Source: an uncultured Eubacterium sp. (lineage in GTDB: Bacteria > Bacillota > Clostridia > Lachnospirales > Lachnospiraceae). Taken from it: DNA of 33,847 bases. How positions within the stretch are numbered: position 1 is the stretch's first letter; the number at the start of each line of letters is the position of its first letter. Positions 1-7,923 of this stretch are shown piece by piece. Under the pieces are notes generated by a model that was given only the letters and a program-made list of their open reading frames with translations, was not told the DNA's origin and made no database searches. The stretch covers positions 1 to 33,847 of the forward strand of contig CANOET010000013.1 of the NCBI GenBank assembly GCA_947564835.1, given 5' to 3'. The position numbers and the translations under genes are program-made.

Positions 1-67
1 CGCCCAAGGTGTGTCTCCCGGCGGATCCCCTGCCCACAGCCCGCAGAGTCGTCCGCACAGCCACATC
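1..67. repeat. Dispersed GC-rich repeat, right arm (cut by window edge)
   Basis: Positions 29-67 are the reverse complement of 4295-4333 with about 36 of 39 bases matching, and share the core CTCTGCGGGC with copies near 25.5 kb, 26.2 kb and 33.5 kb. Positions 1-23 are identical to 26281-26303, which form the loop and right stem of a large hairpin there. The element therefore probably begins left of the window. No coding capacity is seen. Confidence 0.75.
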
Positions 68-156
68 CTCTGGCCAATCGAAATCTTTTGGGCAGCCATA
101 GTATAAAAATCAAAAAACCGGAAAATCTAATCAGAAAAGACAAGAAAGGCATCCGT

Positions 157-393
157 ATGTACACCATAGAAATCACAACCAAACACCCCGTAGCAGAAAA
201 ACAGCAGCAGCTCCTGGAACAATCCGTACGCGATGCAGACCCTGCCGCCGGCTGCCAGATCCATGACACCTCATGTAAAATCAGCGGCAGCAGCACAGAG
301 CCTGCAAAACTCTCCTACCTGCTCGGACTTGCAGCCGGCAGCTATGCAGCCGGTGAAATCCTAAGGCTTTTGCTTATTTATGAGAAAGCGTAG
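157..393 (+). CDS. Small hypothetical protein (78 aa)
   Basis: I do not recognise this family. The reading frame is open from position 88, but the ATG at 157 is preferred because an AAAGG-type ribosome site (about 144-148) lies just upstream and the first 23 codons would come from repeat-flanking DNA. The protein begins MYTIEITTKH, has a Gln-rich helix near residues 18-24, two cysteines (about 33 and 41), and ends in a small-residue and leucine-rich helix (about 55-78). No signal peptide is clear. Its 3' end overlaps the end of the convergent flavin-reductase gene by 20 bases, so no terminator separates them. It sits alone on the plus strand next to a dispersed repeat, and could be a spurious frame. 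Confidence 0.4.
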   Translation: MYTIEITTKHPVAEKQQQLLEQSVRDADPAAGCQIHDTSCKISGSSTEPAKLSYLLGLAAGSYAAGEILRLLLIYEKA

Positions 394-973
394 ATTTTTT
401 CTTCTGTTTTTTCTTTTTCTTCACCGAATACCCAAAAGACCCGATCTGCTGCCCGACTTCAAAGTAATTCCCGTGGGAATACACCATCAGGCCGCTGCGG
501 CTTAACCGCAGCCTGCCGGATGCATCCAGCAGCGTTTCGTCTACGCTGACACCCACGACCTGCGCGAGAAACAGGTCATGGCTGCCAAGATTTTTTACTT
601 CTGTTACCCTGCACTCGATATTCACCGGGCTTTGCGCGATTCCAGGACAGCCTACCGCCTGGGAAGGACATGGTGTCAGCCCGGTTTCCGCGAATTTATC
701 CACGTCCCTGCCGGAACGTACGCCGCAGTAATCGGTTGCCTTTGCCAGCTTTTTGGTCGTAAGGTTCACGACAAATTCACCGGAATCACGGATAATGCCG
801 TAGGAATAACGTTTCTTTTGTATGGAAACAGATACCATCGCGGGATCCGAACAGACGGTGCCTGCCCAGGCAACGGTAATGATGTTTGGTTTTTCTCCCT
901 GGCGCTGGCAGCTTACCATCACCGCAGGGACCGGGTAAAGCATATTTCCCGGCTTCCAATGCTGTTTTGCCAT
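374..973 (-). CDS. Flavin reductase family protein (FMN-binding split barrel)
   Basis: A 199-residue protein of the flavin-reductase-like/flavoredoxin family: an FMN-binding split barrel that reduces or carries flavin with NAD(P)H or another donor in the cytosol. Family features visible are the N-terminal YPVPAVMVSCQ strand, PNIITVAWAGTVCSDPAMVSV (residues 29-49), and GEFVVNLTT followed by ATDYCGVRSGRDVDKF. The substrate partner is unknown. The C-terminus after about residue 184 is a Lys/Gln-rich tail of about 15 residues that is not part of the fold and overlaps the convergent small gene. The ATG at 973 has a strong AGGAGG site 10 bases upstream. It is the last gene of a three-gene operon, 32 bases after the pyrophosphatase gene. 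Confidence 0.85.
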   Translation of the reverse strand: MAKQHWKPGNMLYPVPAVMVSCQRQGEKPNIITVAWAGTVCSDPAMVSVSIQKKRYSYGIIRDSGEFVVNLTTKKLAKATDYCGVRSGRDVDKFAETGLTPCPSQAVGCPGIAQSPVNIECRVTEVKNLGSHDLFLAQVVGVSVDETLLDASGRLRLSRSGLMVYSHGNYFEVGQQIGSFGYSVKKKKKQKKKSTLSHK

Positions 974-1005
974 TCCGTCATTCCTCCTTGTTATTGCAGC
1001 TGGTT

Positions 1006-2661
1006 TTATGCATTGGCGATCGCGTCCAGCAGTTCCGGAATCAGCTGTTTTTTTCTGGATACGACGCCGCGCAGGCGGTATCCATCGTTTATTTTCTGTT
1101 TGTAAAACGCCCGCTCGACTGCCTCATCCGCGCCTTTGCCCATGCAGATCAGCTCTGAGGATTCATTTAAAATATCGGTCAGCATAATAAAGACCATATG
1201 CAGCTGGCGCTCTTCCATAATCGTCTGCTGGTACGGGAGCACGCGCGCTTTTACTTCATCCAGCTCTTCCCTGCTCATGGCGCTGATCTGGCTGACGCCG
1301 AACAAGATATCTCCTGCCGCAAATGTCTTAAAATCCTGATAGCAGATCTCTTCCGTCGTTTTGGACTGGAAATTGCTGCCTGCGCGGAACATTTCGTTTG
1401 CGTGGCGTTCCATATCGATGCCTGCGATCGCGGCCAGCGCTGTCGCCGCCTGCTTATCCAGCTCGGTGCAGGTCGGGGAGCGGAACAGCAGGGTGTCCGA
1501 AATAATAGCCGAGCATAGAAGCCCCGCGATCGGCTTTGTAATCTTTACGTCATTTTCCTGGTACATCTGATAGATAATTGTCGATGTACATCCGACCGGC
1601 TGGTTGCGGAACATGACCGGTACCGGTGTTTCCAGGCTGCCGATTTTATGGTGGTCAATAATTCCTAAAATATCTGCATTATCAATCCCGTGGACCGCCT
1701 GCTGGCGCTCGTTGTGGTCGACGAGTACGATCCGTTTTTTCTGCATGTTTAACAGGTTTCGCCTGGAAATCATGCCGATATAGCAGCCGTCGTGGTCCAG
1801 AATCGGGAAATCCCGGTGGCGGGCTTTGGACATTACTTCCCTGACATCGTCCACATAATCTTCGATTTCAAATTTTTTCAGGTTTTTCGTCCGCATAAAC
1901 TGCTTGATCGGTATGCTCTGCATAATCAGGCGGGATACGGTAAACGGGTCATACGGCGTACTGATAATGACGCATTCCTTATCTTCTGCTTCCGTTAAAA
2001 TCTGCTTGGACACCTGTGTGCCGCCGCAGATAATCAGACAGCTGGCATTGTGCTTTAATGCACATTTCTGCATACTTTCCCGGTCGCCTAAAATGACCAG
2101 GTCATCTTTTTCCATGCTCTCTTCCGCCATCGGAAGGCTGTCCGCGGCTACGATCACCTTCCCCCGTATGTACCGTCCATGCTCATTGCCTACCAGCATC
2201 GTCCCGTTGAGCGTTTCCACCATATTTTTGTACGGCGTGCGCGCTTCCGCTAAAATATGCGTGTCCAGTACGTCCATATACGACTCCGCGATATCCGCGT
2301 TGACAATCAGGCCGAGCAGCTCGTTCTCTTCTCCTGTAATCGGCAGCGTTACGACCTTGCTCGTCGTCATCAGCTCCCATGCCCGCTTTAGGGAAATACT
2401 GCTGTTTACGCCGATCGTGCGGCGGAAGGCGATATCCTTGACCTGCGTGCGCACATCATCCACATAACCCGGGATCTTAACTTTAAATTTGCGCAATACA
2501 TATTTTGTCTCTTCATTCAGGTTGCCTGCCCGTTTCGGCTCATATTTCGTATCCGAGATATGATTCTTAAGATCCGCATAAGCAATAGCCGCGCAGATCG
2601 AGTCTGTATCCGGATTCCTGTGCCCGATCACCCAGACCGGGTTTTCCTGTTCAAAATCCAT
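1006..2661 (-). CDS. ppaC: Putative manganese-dependent inorganic diphosphatase, CBS/DRTGG-containing
   Basis: A 551-residue family II (DHH) inorganic pyrophosphatase, hydrolysing PPi to phosphate with Mn. The N-terminus carries GHRNPDTDSICAA (13-25) with metal ligands H14, D18 and D20. A regulatory insert follows: a CBS-type segment (about 75-130), a DRTGG-like region (about 135-245) and a second CBS segment (about 250-305). The DHH domain then resumes with LVDHNE and IIDHHKIG, and the C-terminal DHHA2 domain fills about 420-551. Simple PpaC enzymes are about 310 residues, so this is the long form, which in studied relatives is controlled by adenine nucleotides bound to the CBS pair. The ATG directly follows the upstream gene's stop, with a GGGGTG ribosome site inside that gene's end, indicating translational coupling. 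Confidence 0.92.
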   Translation of the reverse strand: MDFEQENPVWVIGHRNPDTDSICAAIAYADLKNHISDTKYEPKRAGNLNEETKYVLRKFKVKIPGYVDDVRTQVKDIAFRRTIGVNSSISLKRAWELMTTSKVVTLPITGEENELLGLIVNADIAESYMDVLDTHILAEARTPYKNMVETLNGTMLVGNEHGRYIRGKVIVAADSLPMAEESMEKDDLVILGDRESMQKCALKHNASCLIICGGTQVSKQILTEAEDKECVIISTPYDPFTVSRLIMQSIPIKQFMRTKNLKKFEIEDYVDDVREVMSKARHRDFPILDHDGCYIGMISRRNLLNMQKKRIVLVDHNERQQAVHGIDNADILGIIDHHKIGSLETPVPVMFRNQPVGCTSTIIYQMYQENDVKITKPIAGLLCSAIISDTLLFRSPTCTELDKQAATALAAIAGIDMERHANEMFRAGSNFQSKTTEEICYQDFKTFAAGDILFGVSQISAMSREELDEVKARVLPYQQTIMEERQLHMVFIMLTDILNESSELICMGKGADEAVERAFYKQKINDGYRLRGVVSRKKQLIPELLDAIANA

Positions 2662-4152
2662 TTAAAACACCCCTAATTCCATCAATACTAATACGACTAC
2701 CCCTGCCAGGTCCAAAACCCCGAATAAGATCAGCCAGTAAATATATTTCTTCACCGGCTTCATACTCTTTTCATTCACGCTGACCTTTTCAAACAACGGC
2801 TTCTGCTCGTCAATCAGGTCCTTAATATTTCGGAAGCACTTGACATCCTCCGTATGGATCTTTTGTGACAGCTCTTCCTTTAAGCCGGACACCTGCCCGT
2901 TAATCTCATCCATCGTCTGGCGGACTTCTTCGGACTGCTGGGAGATCTGTTCCACTTCCTCATGGATCTTGCGCCCGGCCTGTGCCGTCATCTCCTCCAC
3001 TGCCCTGCGGCTGCCCTCCGTCAGCGCCGCCAGCTCATTGCGGTTTTCTTCCGACATGCGGTTCATATGCATGGTCATCTGGTCAAACTGCTCGGTCACA
3101 TAGCCGGTCATCTGGCTCATCCGGCTGCTGAACGCATCCTTCATGTCCGCAAAGCCCGCCTGGTTTCCCGCATCCAGCTGGTCAAAACGGCTGTTGACCT
3201 GCGAAAACCCATCCCAGGCCCCCTGTGCCATCGCGCCGATCTGGTTCGTCACATCCGACGCCATCCTGGCATAACCATCCTGCGTTTCCTGCGCCATTGC
3301 GCCGATCTGGCCGGACAGCTCAGACCGCATCTGCGCAAATCCTTCCCGCGCCTCATTTGTCATAACGCCGATCCGGCTGCCCAGGTCTTCGTTCATCTGC
3401 ACCATACTGTCTTTTGTTTCCAGCATCACGGCGCCGATCTGGCTGTTAATGTCCTGCGTCATATACTCAATGCCGCTGCGGTTTTCCCGCGTCATCACAT
3501 CCATCCGGCTGCCCAGGTCTTCGCTGATACGGCCGAGGCTTTCCTGCGTTTCTGCCCCAAAAGCATCCAGTTTACTGTTTATATCCGACGAGAACTGTTC
3601 CATGCTGCTTTGCGACTGCCGCTGCATGTTCAAAAACGCATCCCTTGCCCCGGCTGCCATCTGGTCGACCTTTTCAGTCACCTGCGCAGCCATCCCGGCA
3701 ATGCTTTCTTTTGTCTCTTCGGTCATGGTCCCGATCTGGCCGGTAACCGTATCTGTCATCTGTAAAATCTGTTCCGATGTCTGTCTGTTCAAATTGTAAA
3801 TCTGCGCAGAAGTATCTTCCGTCAGCCTGTCTACGGTTAACTGCAGCTGTGCAACCAAATCGTCCATCTGCTGCCCGACACCTTTGAGCAGCAGGTCCGC
3901 TTCTGACTGCCTGTGCATAATGACCGCTTCCAGTTCATCTGCCTGGTCCTGCTTTTCATCTACAAGTAATTGCAGCTCCTGCACCTTGACTTCCCTGGAA
4001 TCCAAAAGAGTCTGCAGCTGCTTTGCTTTTTCGCGGAATTCGTCGATCTGCTTTAGTAAATAGTCTTCCTTTTTCATCGCACGCTGTCTCCGCTCCCTCT
4101 CTTGTCTCATCCTGTTCCTTCCAAGAGCAGTATCATTACCCCTCTGATTCAT
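2662..4152 (-). CDS. Coiled-coil protein with exact 22-residue repeats and C-terminal membrane anchor
   Basis: A 496-residue protein of unknown function. An upstream in-frame GTG at 4170 exists, but ATG 4152 is chosen because a GCGGAGGAAG ribosome site lies at about 9 bases. Order of parts: a basic N-terminus, a charged coiled coil (about 28-90), then a long region of repeats. Units starting near residues 190, 212, 234, 256, 278 and 300 recur every 22 residues with the pattern D-[IL]-x-[SN]-x-[ILM]-x-x-[MF]-x-x-E, and further units near 134 and 156 fit the same length. A second coiled coil (about 350-460) precedes one transmembrane helix (about 470-494). It resembles methyl-accepting or apolipoprotein-like amphipathic helices but lacks sensor domains. 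It is probably cytoplasmic and tail-anchored. It heads the operon with the pyrophosphatase and flavin reductase. Confidence 0.8.
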   Translation of the reverse strand: MNQRGNDTALGRNRMRQERERRQRAMKKEDYLLKQIDEFREKAKQLQTLLDSREVKVQELQLLVDEKQDQADELEAVIMHRQSEADLLLKGVGQQMDDLVAQLQLTVDRLTEDTSAQIYNLNRQTSEQILQMTDTVTGQIGTMTEETKESIAGMAAQVTEKVDQMAAGARDAFLNMQRQSQSSMEQFSSDINSKLDAFGAETQESLGRISEDLGSRMDVMTRENRSGIEYMTQDINSQIGAVMLETKDSMVQMNEDLGSRIGVMTNEAREGFAQMRSELSGQIGAMAQETQDGYARMASDVTNQIGAMAQGAWDGFSQVNSRFDQLDAGNQAGFADMKDAFSSRMSQMTGYVTEQFDQMTMHMNRMSEENRNELAALTEGSRRAVEEMTAQAGRKIHEEVEQISQQSEEVRQTMDEINGQVSGLKEELSQKIHTEDVKCFRNIKDLIDEQKPLFEKVSVNEKSMKPVKKYIYWLILFGVLDLAGVVVLVLMELGVF

Positions 4153-4218
4153 ATGGTTCTTCCTCCGCACAGTTCCTACTGTATTCTATGGCTTCTTTCG
4201 GTTATCCATACATGTGAT

Positions 4219-4247
4219 ATCATACCATCTGGAGAGGACTTTGTAAA
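4219..4247 (-). promoter_or_regulatory. Sigma-A-type promoter for the coiled-coil/pyrophosphatase operon
   Basis: On the minus strand, TTTACA (4242-4247) and TATGAT (4219-4224) are separated by exactly 17 bases. Transcription would start near 4212, giving a leader of about 60 bases to the ATG at 4152. Confidence 0.65.
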
Positions 4248-4294
4248 CTGGATTTTCAAAATAACAGGTTCTGGAAGAGCCGGGAGGGGGAGGG

Positions 4295-4333
4295 GATGTG
4301 GCTAAGCGGACGACTCTGCGGGCAGTGGGCAGG
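4295..4333. repeat. Dispersed GC-rich repeat, left arm
   Basis: This copy contains TGTGGCTAAGCGGACGACTC followed by TGCGGGC. It matches the reverse complement of 29-67 (about 36 of 39) and the arms near 25.55 kb and 33.5 kb. A short hairpin, GCGGGT-4-ACCCGC (4393-4408), lies further along. No right arm was found before the next gene, so this appears to be a solo or decayed copy. It sits between the promoter of the operon to its left and the 3' end of the gene to its right. Confidence 0.75.
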
Positions 4334-4425
4334 CTTTATGATACCTAAAATCCAATGTTATGGAAAGCCGGGATCTTTGCATCCTTCATGCGGCGGGTTT
4401 TCACCCGCTTTCATAATTAACACCC

Positions 4426-5355
4426 TTACTGCTGCACCGTCAAAACATCCATCTCCTGATATTCTGCAATCCGTTCCGCAGCATCTTTCCAGGAAAACCG
4501 GGAACAGACAAATGCAAAATCGTCCTGTATCCGCTCAATTTCCTGCCGGATCTGAATATGGCCGGAAAGATCTCCCTTGCATGTGCGTAAGTAATAATCC
4601 GGCAAAAGCGCACAGGCAATCAGCCCTGTTTCCGCCTCACTATCGTCAGGTCCTTCGCTTAAAAGCCTTAAATGGCTGTCTATATAAAGATACAGCTCGG
4701 TCAGTACGATAAGGCCGTTTAAATCAAACGCCTGCAGCGGCGCACTGCCTGGAATTTCCACCTGTTTTGTCATATTTGAAAAGCATGCATCGTCGCCTAA
4801 ATCATACAGCTCATTGCAGATATCCATAAGAAATTGGTACTCCTCCTGCGATATAGGTTCCTGAAAGGAATGAAAAATGAGATCCACAGCCTGCCCCAAT
4901 TGCCCAAGAACTTCACAGCCGGCAAGTACGCTGAGCCGTTTCCCGGTCTGCACAAGGCGGGCCATCGTCAAAAGCCCCCACAGCCGGGTCTGCAGATCGT
5001 CCAAAGACTCTTCTGCCTGCAGCCCGATCTGCTCCTGGATCTGATTGGTCAGCAGCGGAAGCTCTTCCAGTTCCCCGATCCGCCTGGAACAGTCCTCCCG
5101 CATAGATTCCTTTACCTTCTTAAATACATCGTCTCTGGAGCTATAAATACTGTCCGAACGGCTCAGATACATCATCGCCCGGTCCGGGTCGTCGTTTTTC
5201 ATACAATGCAGGCCCATCTCATAATAGATTTTAGAAAGCGCAGGCAAATCCTCCCGCTCCTGGGCCTTTGCCAGCCGCCGCTCCAGGTCGTCCATATTCC
5301 GGGCTGGCAGAACATTTTTAAACAGCTGCAGTAATTTAGAAATCATCAAAATCAT
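4426..5355 (-). CDS. Hypothetical helical (TPR-like) protein
   Basis: A 309-residue predicted cytosolic protein with no recognised family. Residues about 22-70 (LERRLAKAQEREDLPALSKI, then YYEMGLHCMKNDDPDRAMMYLSRSD) have the spacing of a tetratricopeptide-type helix pair, suggesting a protein-binding role. The rest is helical and acidic, with clustered Leu and Asp/Glu and a Cys-containing segment LIACALLPDYYLRTC near 245-260. No signal peptide or membrane segment is seen. The ATG at 5355 has a GGAAAGGGG site about 9 bases upstream. It is a single gene between a dispersed repeat and a palindromic element, with no clear operon partner. Confidence 0.7.
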   Translation of the reverse strand: MILMISKLLQLFKNVLPARNMDDLERRLAKAQEREDLPALSKIYYEMGLHCMKNDDPDRAMMYLSRSDSIYSSRDDVFKKVKESMREDCSRRIGELEELPLLTNQIQEQIGLQAEESLDDLQTRLWGLLTMARLVQTGKRLSVLAGCEVLGQLGQAVDLIFHSFQEPISQEEYQFLMDICNELYDLGDDACFSNMTKQVEIPGSAPLQAFDLNGLIVLTELYLYIDSHLRLLSEGPDDSEAETGLIACALLPDYYLRTCKGDLSGHIQIRQEIERIQDDFAFVCSRFSWKDAAERIAEYQEMDVLTVQQ

Positions 5356-5399
5356 GCGGATACCCCTTTCCTTTGTATGTTTGAAAAAACCATTTTAAA

Positions 5400-5443
5400 G
5401 TGCAAGGGACACAAAACTTTAGTTAGTTTCATGTCTCTTGCAT
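5400..5443 (-). terminator. Long imperfect hairpin, possible terminator
   Basis: Positions 5400-5418 pair with 5425-5443 in a stem of about 19 bases with two internal mismatches, two G-T pairs and a six-base loop. It lies just past the end of the minus-strand gene at 5458. On that strand the hairpin is followed by only a weak T-rich stretch (CTTTAAAA), so it may instead be a small palindromic element or an mRNA stabiliser. Confidence 0.4.
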
Positions 5444-5457
5444 TATACTTTCATTAA

Positions 5458-6411
5458 TTACAAAGTTTTTCGTAATTCTTCAACCTCTTTTTTGGAATAA
5501 TTAGAAATCAAATATACTATTTCTTCCGTCGAATACCCTTTTTTAAGCATTTTTTTTACTACCTGCTTTTCTGAATCAGCCGCTTTCTTCCTCTCTGATT
5601 CTAACAAATCAGCCGCTTTCTTCCTCTCCATTTCTACTGCTTTTCTTTCTGACGCTGCCGCCCGCTTTCTTTCCTCTTCTATTGCCTGCTGTTTTTCCTC
5701 TTCAAATATCATTGCCACCTGTGTCATTTCGATCGCCCTCCTTATTTTGTTCGCTGTTTCCCTGTCAATGATCTTGTCGGTAAATGCCAGTATCCCCGCC
5801 AGCGTAAACACCTGTTGGCCCCTGTCCTGTATCTTTGCCGCCAGGTCTACCGTTTCACAGATTCTTTTTTCCTTTTCTTCCCTTTTCCGGTAGGACAACG
5901 GAAGTATGATAAATTCCATCAGTTCTTCATCCGTCAGCATCTCATTTCTTTCCACTTTTCCTTTCAGGCGCTCCATTATGCCGTCAGAGTCAAGCTCCGA
6001 GAGGAACGCCGTCTCTGTGCTTAATTTTACCGCGCCAATATTGTATTCATTTGACACCTGCCCCCTGCTAATATCACCCGTATAAATGACAATCATCCGA
6101 AGCTGCGGACAATCCCTTTTTTCTTTCTGGTATCTGTTTGCAACCCCTGTCAGATAGTTCAGGTATTTTATCTTGTCGCTTTTATCATAGCTGCTTTCAT
6201 AATCTAATATAGCCACCGTATCGTCTTCCAGTTCAAAAAGGTTATCCATCCGCAGTTCATTTGCCCTTACGGCCGGGATATTTGTCGGCTTTGCCTCCCT
6301 GATTTCCGCAAGGCCCAGGCCGTATACCCAGAATGACTTACCCTTAAAGTTCTCTGCAAGCACCTTGCTTGTGATATCCTTATTCTGGTATGCAATTTCC
6401 TCATGTCCCAT
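5458..6411 (-). CDS. PD-(D/E)XK/Rpn-like family protein, charged C-terminal tail
   Basis: A 317-residue protein that resembles, by motif only, the recombination-promoting nuclease/putative transposase (Rpn) group of the PD-(D/E)XK superfamily. A strand with D70 and E72 (VAILDYESSY) followed by LRMIVIYTGDI fits the catalytic core layout, but the usual E-x-Q is not present, so activity is uncertain. A helical middle leads to a charged tail (about 240-290) containing ERKKAAD repeats, and the end (KKMLKKGYSTEEIVYLISNY) matches the short C-terminal helix pair common in Rpn proteins. The DNA shows two copies of a 22-base direct repeat 33 bases apart (5574-5595 and 5607-5628). The ATG at 6411 has an AGGGAGAG site. 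It is divergent from a second Rpn-like gene. Confidence 0.65.
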   Translation of the reverse strand: MGHEEIAYQNKDITSKVLAENFKGKSFWVYGLGLAEIREAKPTNIPAVRANELRMDNLFELEDDTVAILDYESSYDKSDKIKYLNYLTGVANRYQKEKRDCPQLRMIVIYTGDISRGQVSNEYNIGAVKLSTETAFLSELDSDGIMERLKGKVERNEMLTDEELMEFIILPLSYRKREEKEKRICETVDLAAKIQDRGQQVFTLAGILAFTDKIIDRETANKIRRAIEMTQVAMIFEEEKQQAIEEERKRAAASERKAVEMERKKAADLLESERKKAADSEKQVVKKMLKKGYSTEEIVYLISNYSKKEVEELRKTL

Positions 6412-6457
6412 GCTTTATCTCTCCCTAAAATTTAGAAATCGTTATCCTGCTGGTTCC

Positions 6458-6486
6458 ATTATATTTTCTTTCTTTTAAAAAATCAA
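6458..6486 (-). promoter_or_regulatory. Sigma-A-type promoter for the minus-strand Rpn-like gene
   Basis: On the minus strand TTGATT (6481-6486) and a perfect TATAAT (6458-6463) lie 17 bases apart. The predicted start is near 6451, about 40 bases before the ATG at 6411. Confidence 0.75.
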
Positions 6487-6541
6487 CATCTGTATTTTGT
6501 TCTATATTTATTCTACACCGCTGTCTGACCGGATCAAACAC

Positions 6542-6570
6542 TTGCCTCTGCTTCCGATTCATGTTAAAAT
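6542..6570 (+). promoter_or_regulatory. Sigma-A-type promoter for the plus-strand Rpn-like gene
   Basis: TTGCCT (6542-6547) and TAAAAT (6565-6570) are 17 bases apart, and TG-T immediately precedes the -10, giving an extended -10. The predicted start near 6577 leaves a leader of about 28 bases before ATG 6605. It is back to back with the promoter at 6458-6486, with no extra palindrome noticed between them. Confidence 0.65.
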
Positions 6571-6604
6571 AAAGCAAAGCAAAAATACAGACAGGATGGT
6601 GATC

Positions 6605-7816
6605 ATGAACATGTCTGAAACAAAAACAGACGCTGAAAGAACGAACCCCAAACCAGAAATACCAGCCCTGCAGCAACCGCCGGGACAGCGAAACAGCAGC
6701 GGGAACCGGGAATATAAATCACGGCTGTTCAGCTTCATTTTCGGCAGAGAAGAAAACAAAGCATGGACGCTCTCGCTTTATAACGCGCTTCACGGCACTT
6801 CCCATGACGACCCGTCCGCCATTACCATCAACACCATTGAGGATGTCATCTACATGGGCATGAAAAACGACCTTTCCATCCTTGTGTCGGAAATCATCAG
6901 CTTCTACCGCTCCATGGCGCTGTATGAGCAGCAGAGCTCCTACAACCCGAACATGCCCATCCGCGAGTTTATGTATGCCGGAAAGCTTTATGATAAATTC
7001 ATCCATTCCGCCAGGCTTAACCGCTACGGCAAAACACTCCTCCCGCTCCCACTCCCAAAGCTCGTGGTCTTCTACAACGGGGAGGACGACGCGGAGGATG
7101 AAACCACCCTGTGCCTTTCCGACGCATTCCGTGAAGAAATCCGCAGGAACCTCCTGCGCCGCTATGAGAAAGAAGGTGCTATGCCCGGCGGGGACGAAAT
7201 CGCAGCCGAAACGGAACGGATACTGGAAGAAGCCAGCCCGGACATTGAAGTGAAAGTGCGCATGGTCAATATCAACTATGGACACAATAAAAAACTGCTT
7301 TCCGCATGCAAGCCGTTACAGGAGTATGCATGGTTCGTGGCACAAGTCCGCAAAAACCTTGCCTCCCCGGCGGAAAACGGCGCTGCAAAACTAAGCATCG
7401 GCGAAGCTATCGACCTTGCCTTGGATGTCATACCGCAGGATTTTGTAATCAGGGAATTTTTATTATCGAACAAAGCGGAGGTGAAGGATATGTGCCTAAC
7501 TGAATATAATGAAATGGAAACTATGGAAATACTGCGCCAGGAAGCGCTTTTGGAAGGCATGCAAAAAGGAAGGAAGGAAGGACTCCTGGAAGGGAAACAG
7601 GCCGGGCTCCTGGAAGGGAAACAGGCCGGGCTCCTGGAAGGGAAACAGGCCGGGCTCCTGGAAGGGAAACGAAAAACTATGCTGCTCGTTATCCAGAACC
7701 TGATGGACAATCTGGGGCTAACAGCGGACAAGAGTATGGATGTATTAAATATCCCTCCAGCCGAGCGTACGTTTCTCCATACATGTCTGTCGGAAAAACG
7801 CATGCCTGGAGAGTGA
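6605..7816 (+). CDS. Rpn family recombination-promoting nuclease/putative transposase-like protein
   Basis: A 403-residue protein of the large Rpn-like group abundant in Lachnospiraceae. In Escherichia coli, Rpn proteins are Mg-dependent DNA endonucleases that raise recA-independent recombination. Core motifs: YKSRLFSFIFG near 37-47, YMGMKNDLSILV with N88/D89, and YEQQSSYNPNMPIREFMY with the E-x-Q pair E108/Q110, fitting the PD-(D/E)XK arrangement N/D...E-x-Q. LPKLVVFYNGEDD and VRMVNINYGHN follow. Near the C-terminus the segment GLLEGKQA is repeated in tandem (DNA 7583-7670). The frame is open from 6497, but ATG 6605 (or 6611) is favoured by the promoter at 6542-6570 and the AGG/GGTGAT just upstream. 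Single gene; the terminator follows at 7836. Confidence 0.8.
   Translation: MNMSETKTDAERTNPKPEIPALQQPPGQRNSSGNREYKSRLFSFIFGREENKAWTLSLYNALHGTSHDDPSAITINTIEDVIYMGMKNDLSILVSEIISFYRSMALYEQQSSYNPNMPIREFMYAGKLYDKFIHSARLNRYGKTLLPLPLPKLVVFYNGEDDAEDETTLCLSDAFREEIRRNLLRRYEKEGAMPGGDEIAAETERILEEASPDIEVKVRMVNINYGHNKKLLSACKPLQEYAWFVAQVRKNLASPAENGAAKLSIGEAIDLALDVIPQDFVIREFLLSNKAEVKDMCLTEYNEMETMEILRQEALLEGMQKGRKEGLLEGKQAGLLEGKQAGLLEGKQAGLLEGKRKTMLLVIQNLMDNLGLTADKSMDVLNIPPAERTFLHTCLSEKRMPGE
7583..7670 (+). repeat. 24-base tandem repeat inside the Rpn-like gene (3.67 copies)
   Basis: Three perfect 24-base units (7583-7606, 7607-7630, 7631-7654) and 16 bases of a fourth encode the eight-residue unit GLLEGKQA. 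The unit length is a multiple of three, so copy-number changes would keep the frame. Identical copies imply recent expansion. Confidence 0.95.
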
Positions 7817-7835
7817 CAATTTTTATCTGCATTCA

Positions 7836-7872
7836 AAAATAAACCCCTCAATCACATTGAGGGGTTTATTTT
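7836..7872. terminator. Bidirectional Rho-independent terminator
   Basis: A perfect 17-bp stem (7836-7852 with 7856-7872) with a three-base CAC loop; GC core CCCCTC/GAGGGG flanked by A-rich and T-rich runs on both sides. It would stop the plus-strand Rpn-like transcript and the 16-kb polysaccharide operon arriving on the minus strand (last gene ends at 7924). Confidence 0.92.
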
Positions 7873-7923
7873 GTGTTATTTGCTGAGACACAGTACCACA
7901 ACACGATAGAAACAAACTGTCTG

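Noticed and set aside
2962..3765. Long plus-strand open frame opposite the coiled-coil gene
   Set aside because: It mirrors the repeats of the real minus-strand gene; no start signal, and His/Pro-rich composition typical of an antisense shadow.
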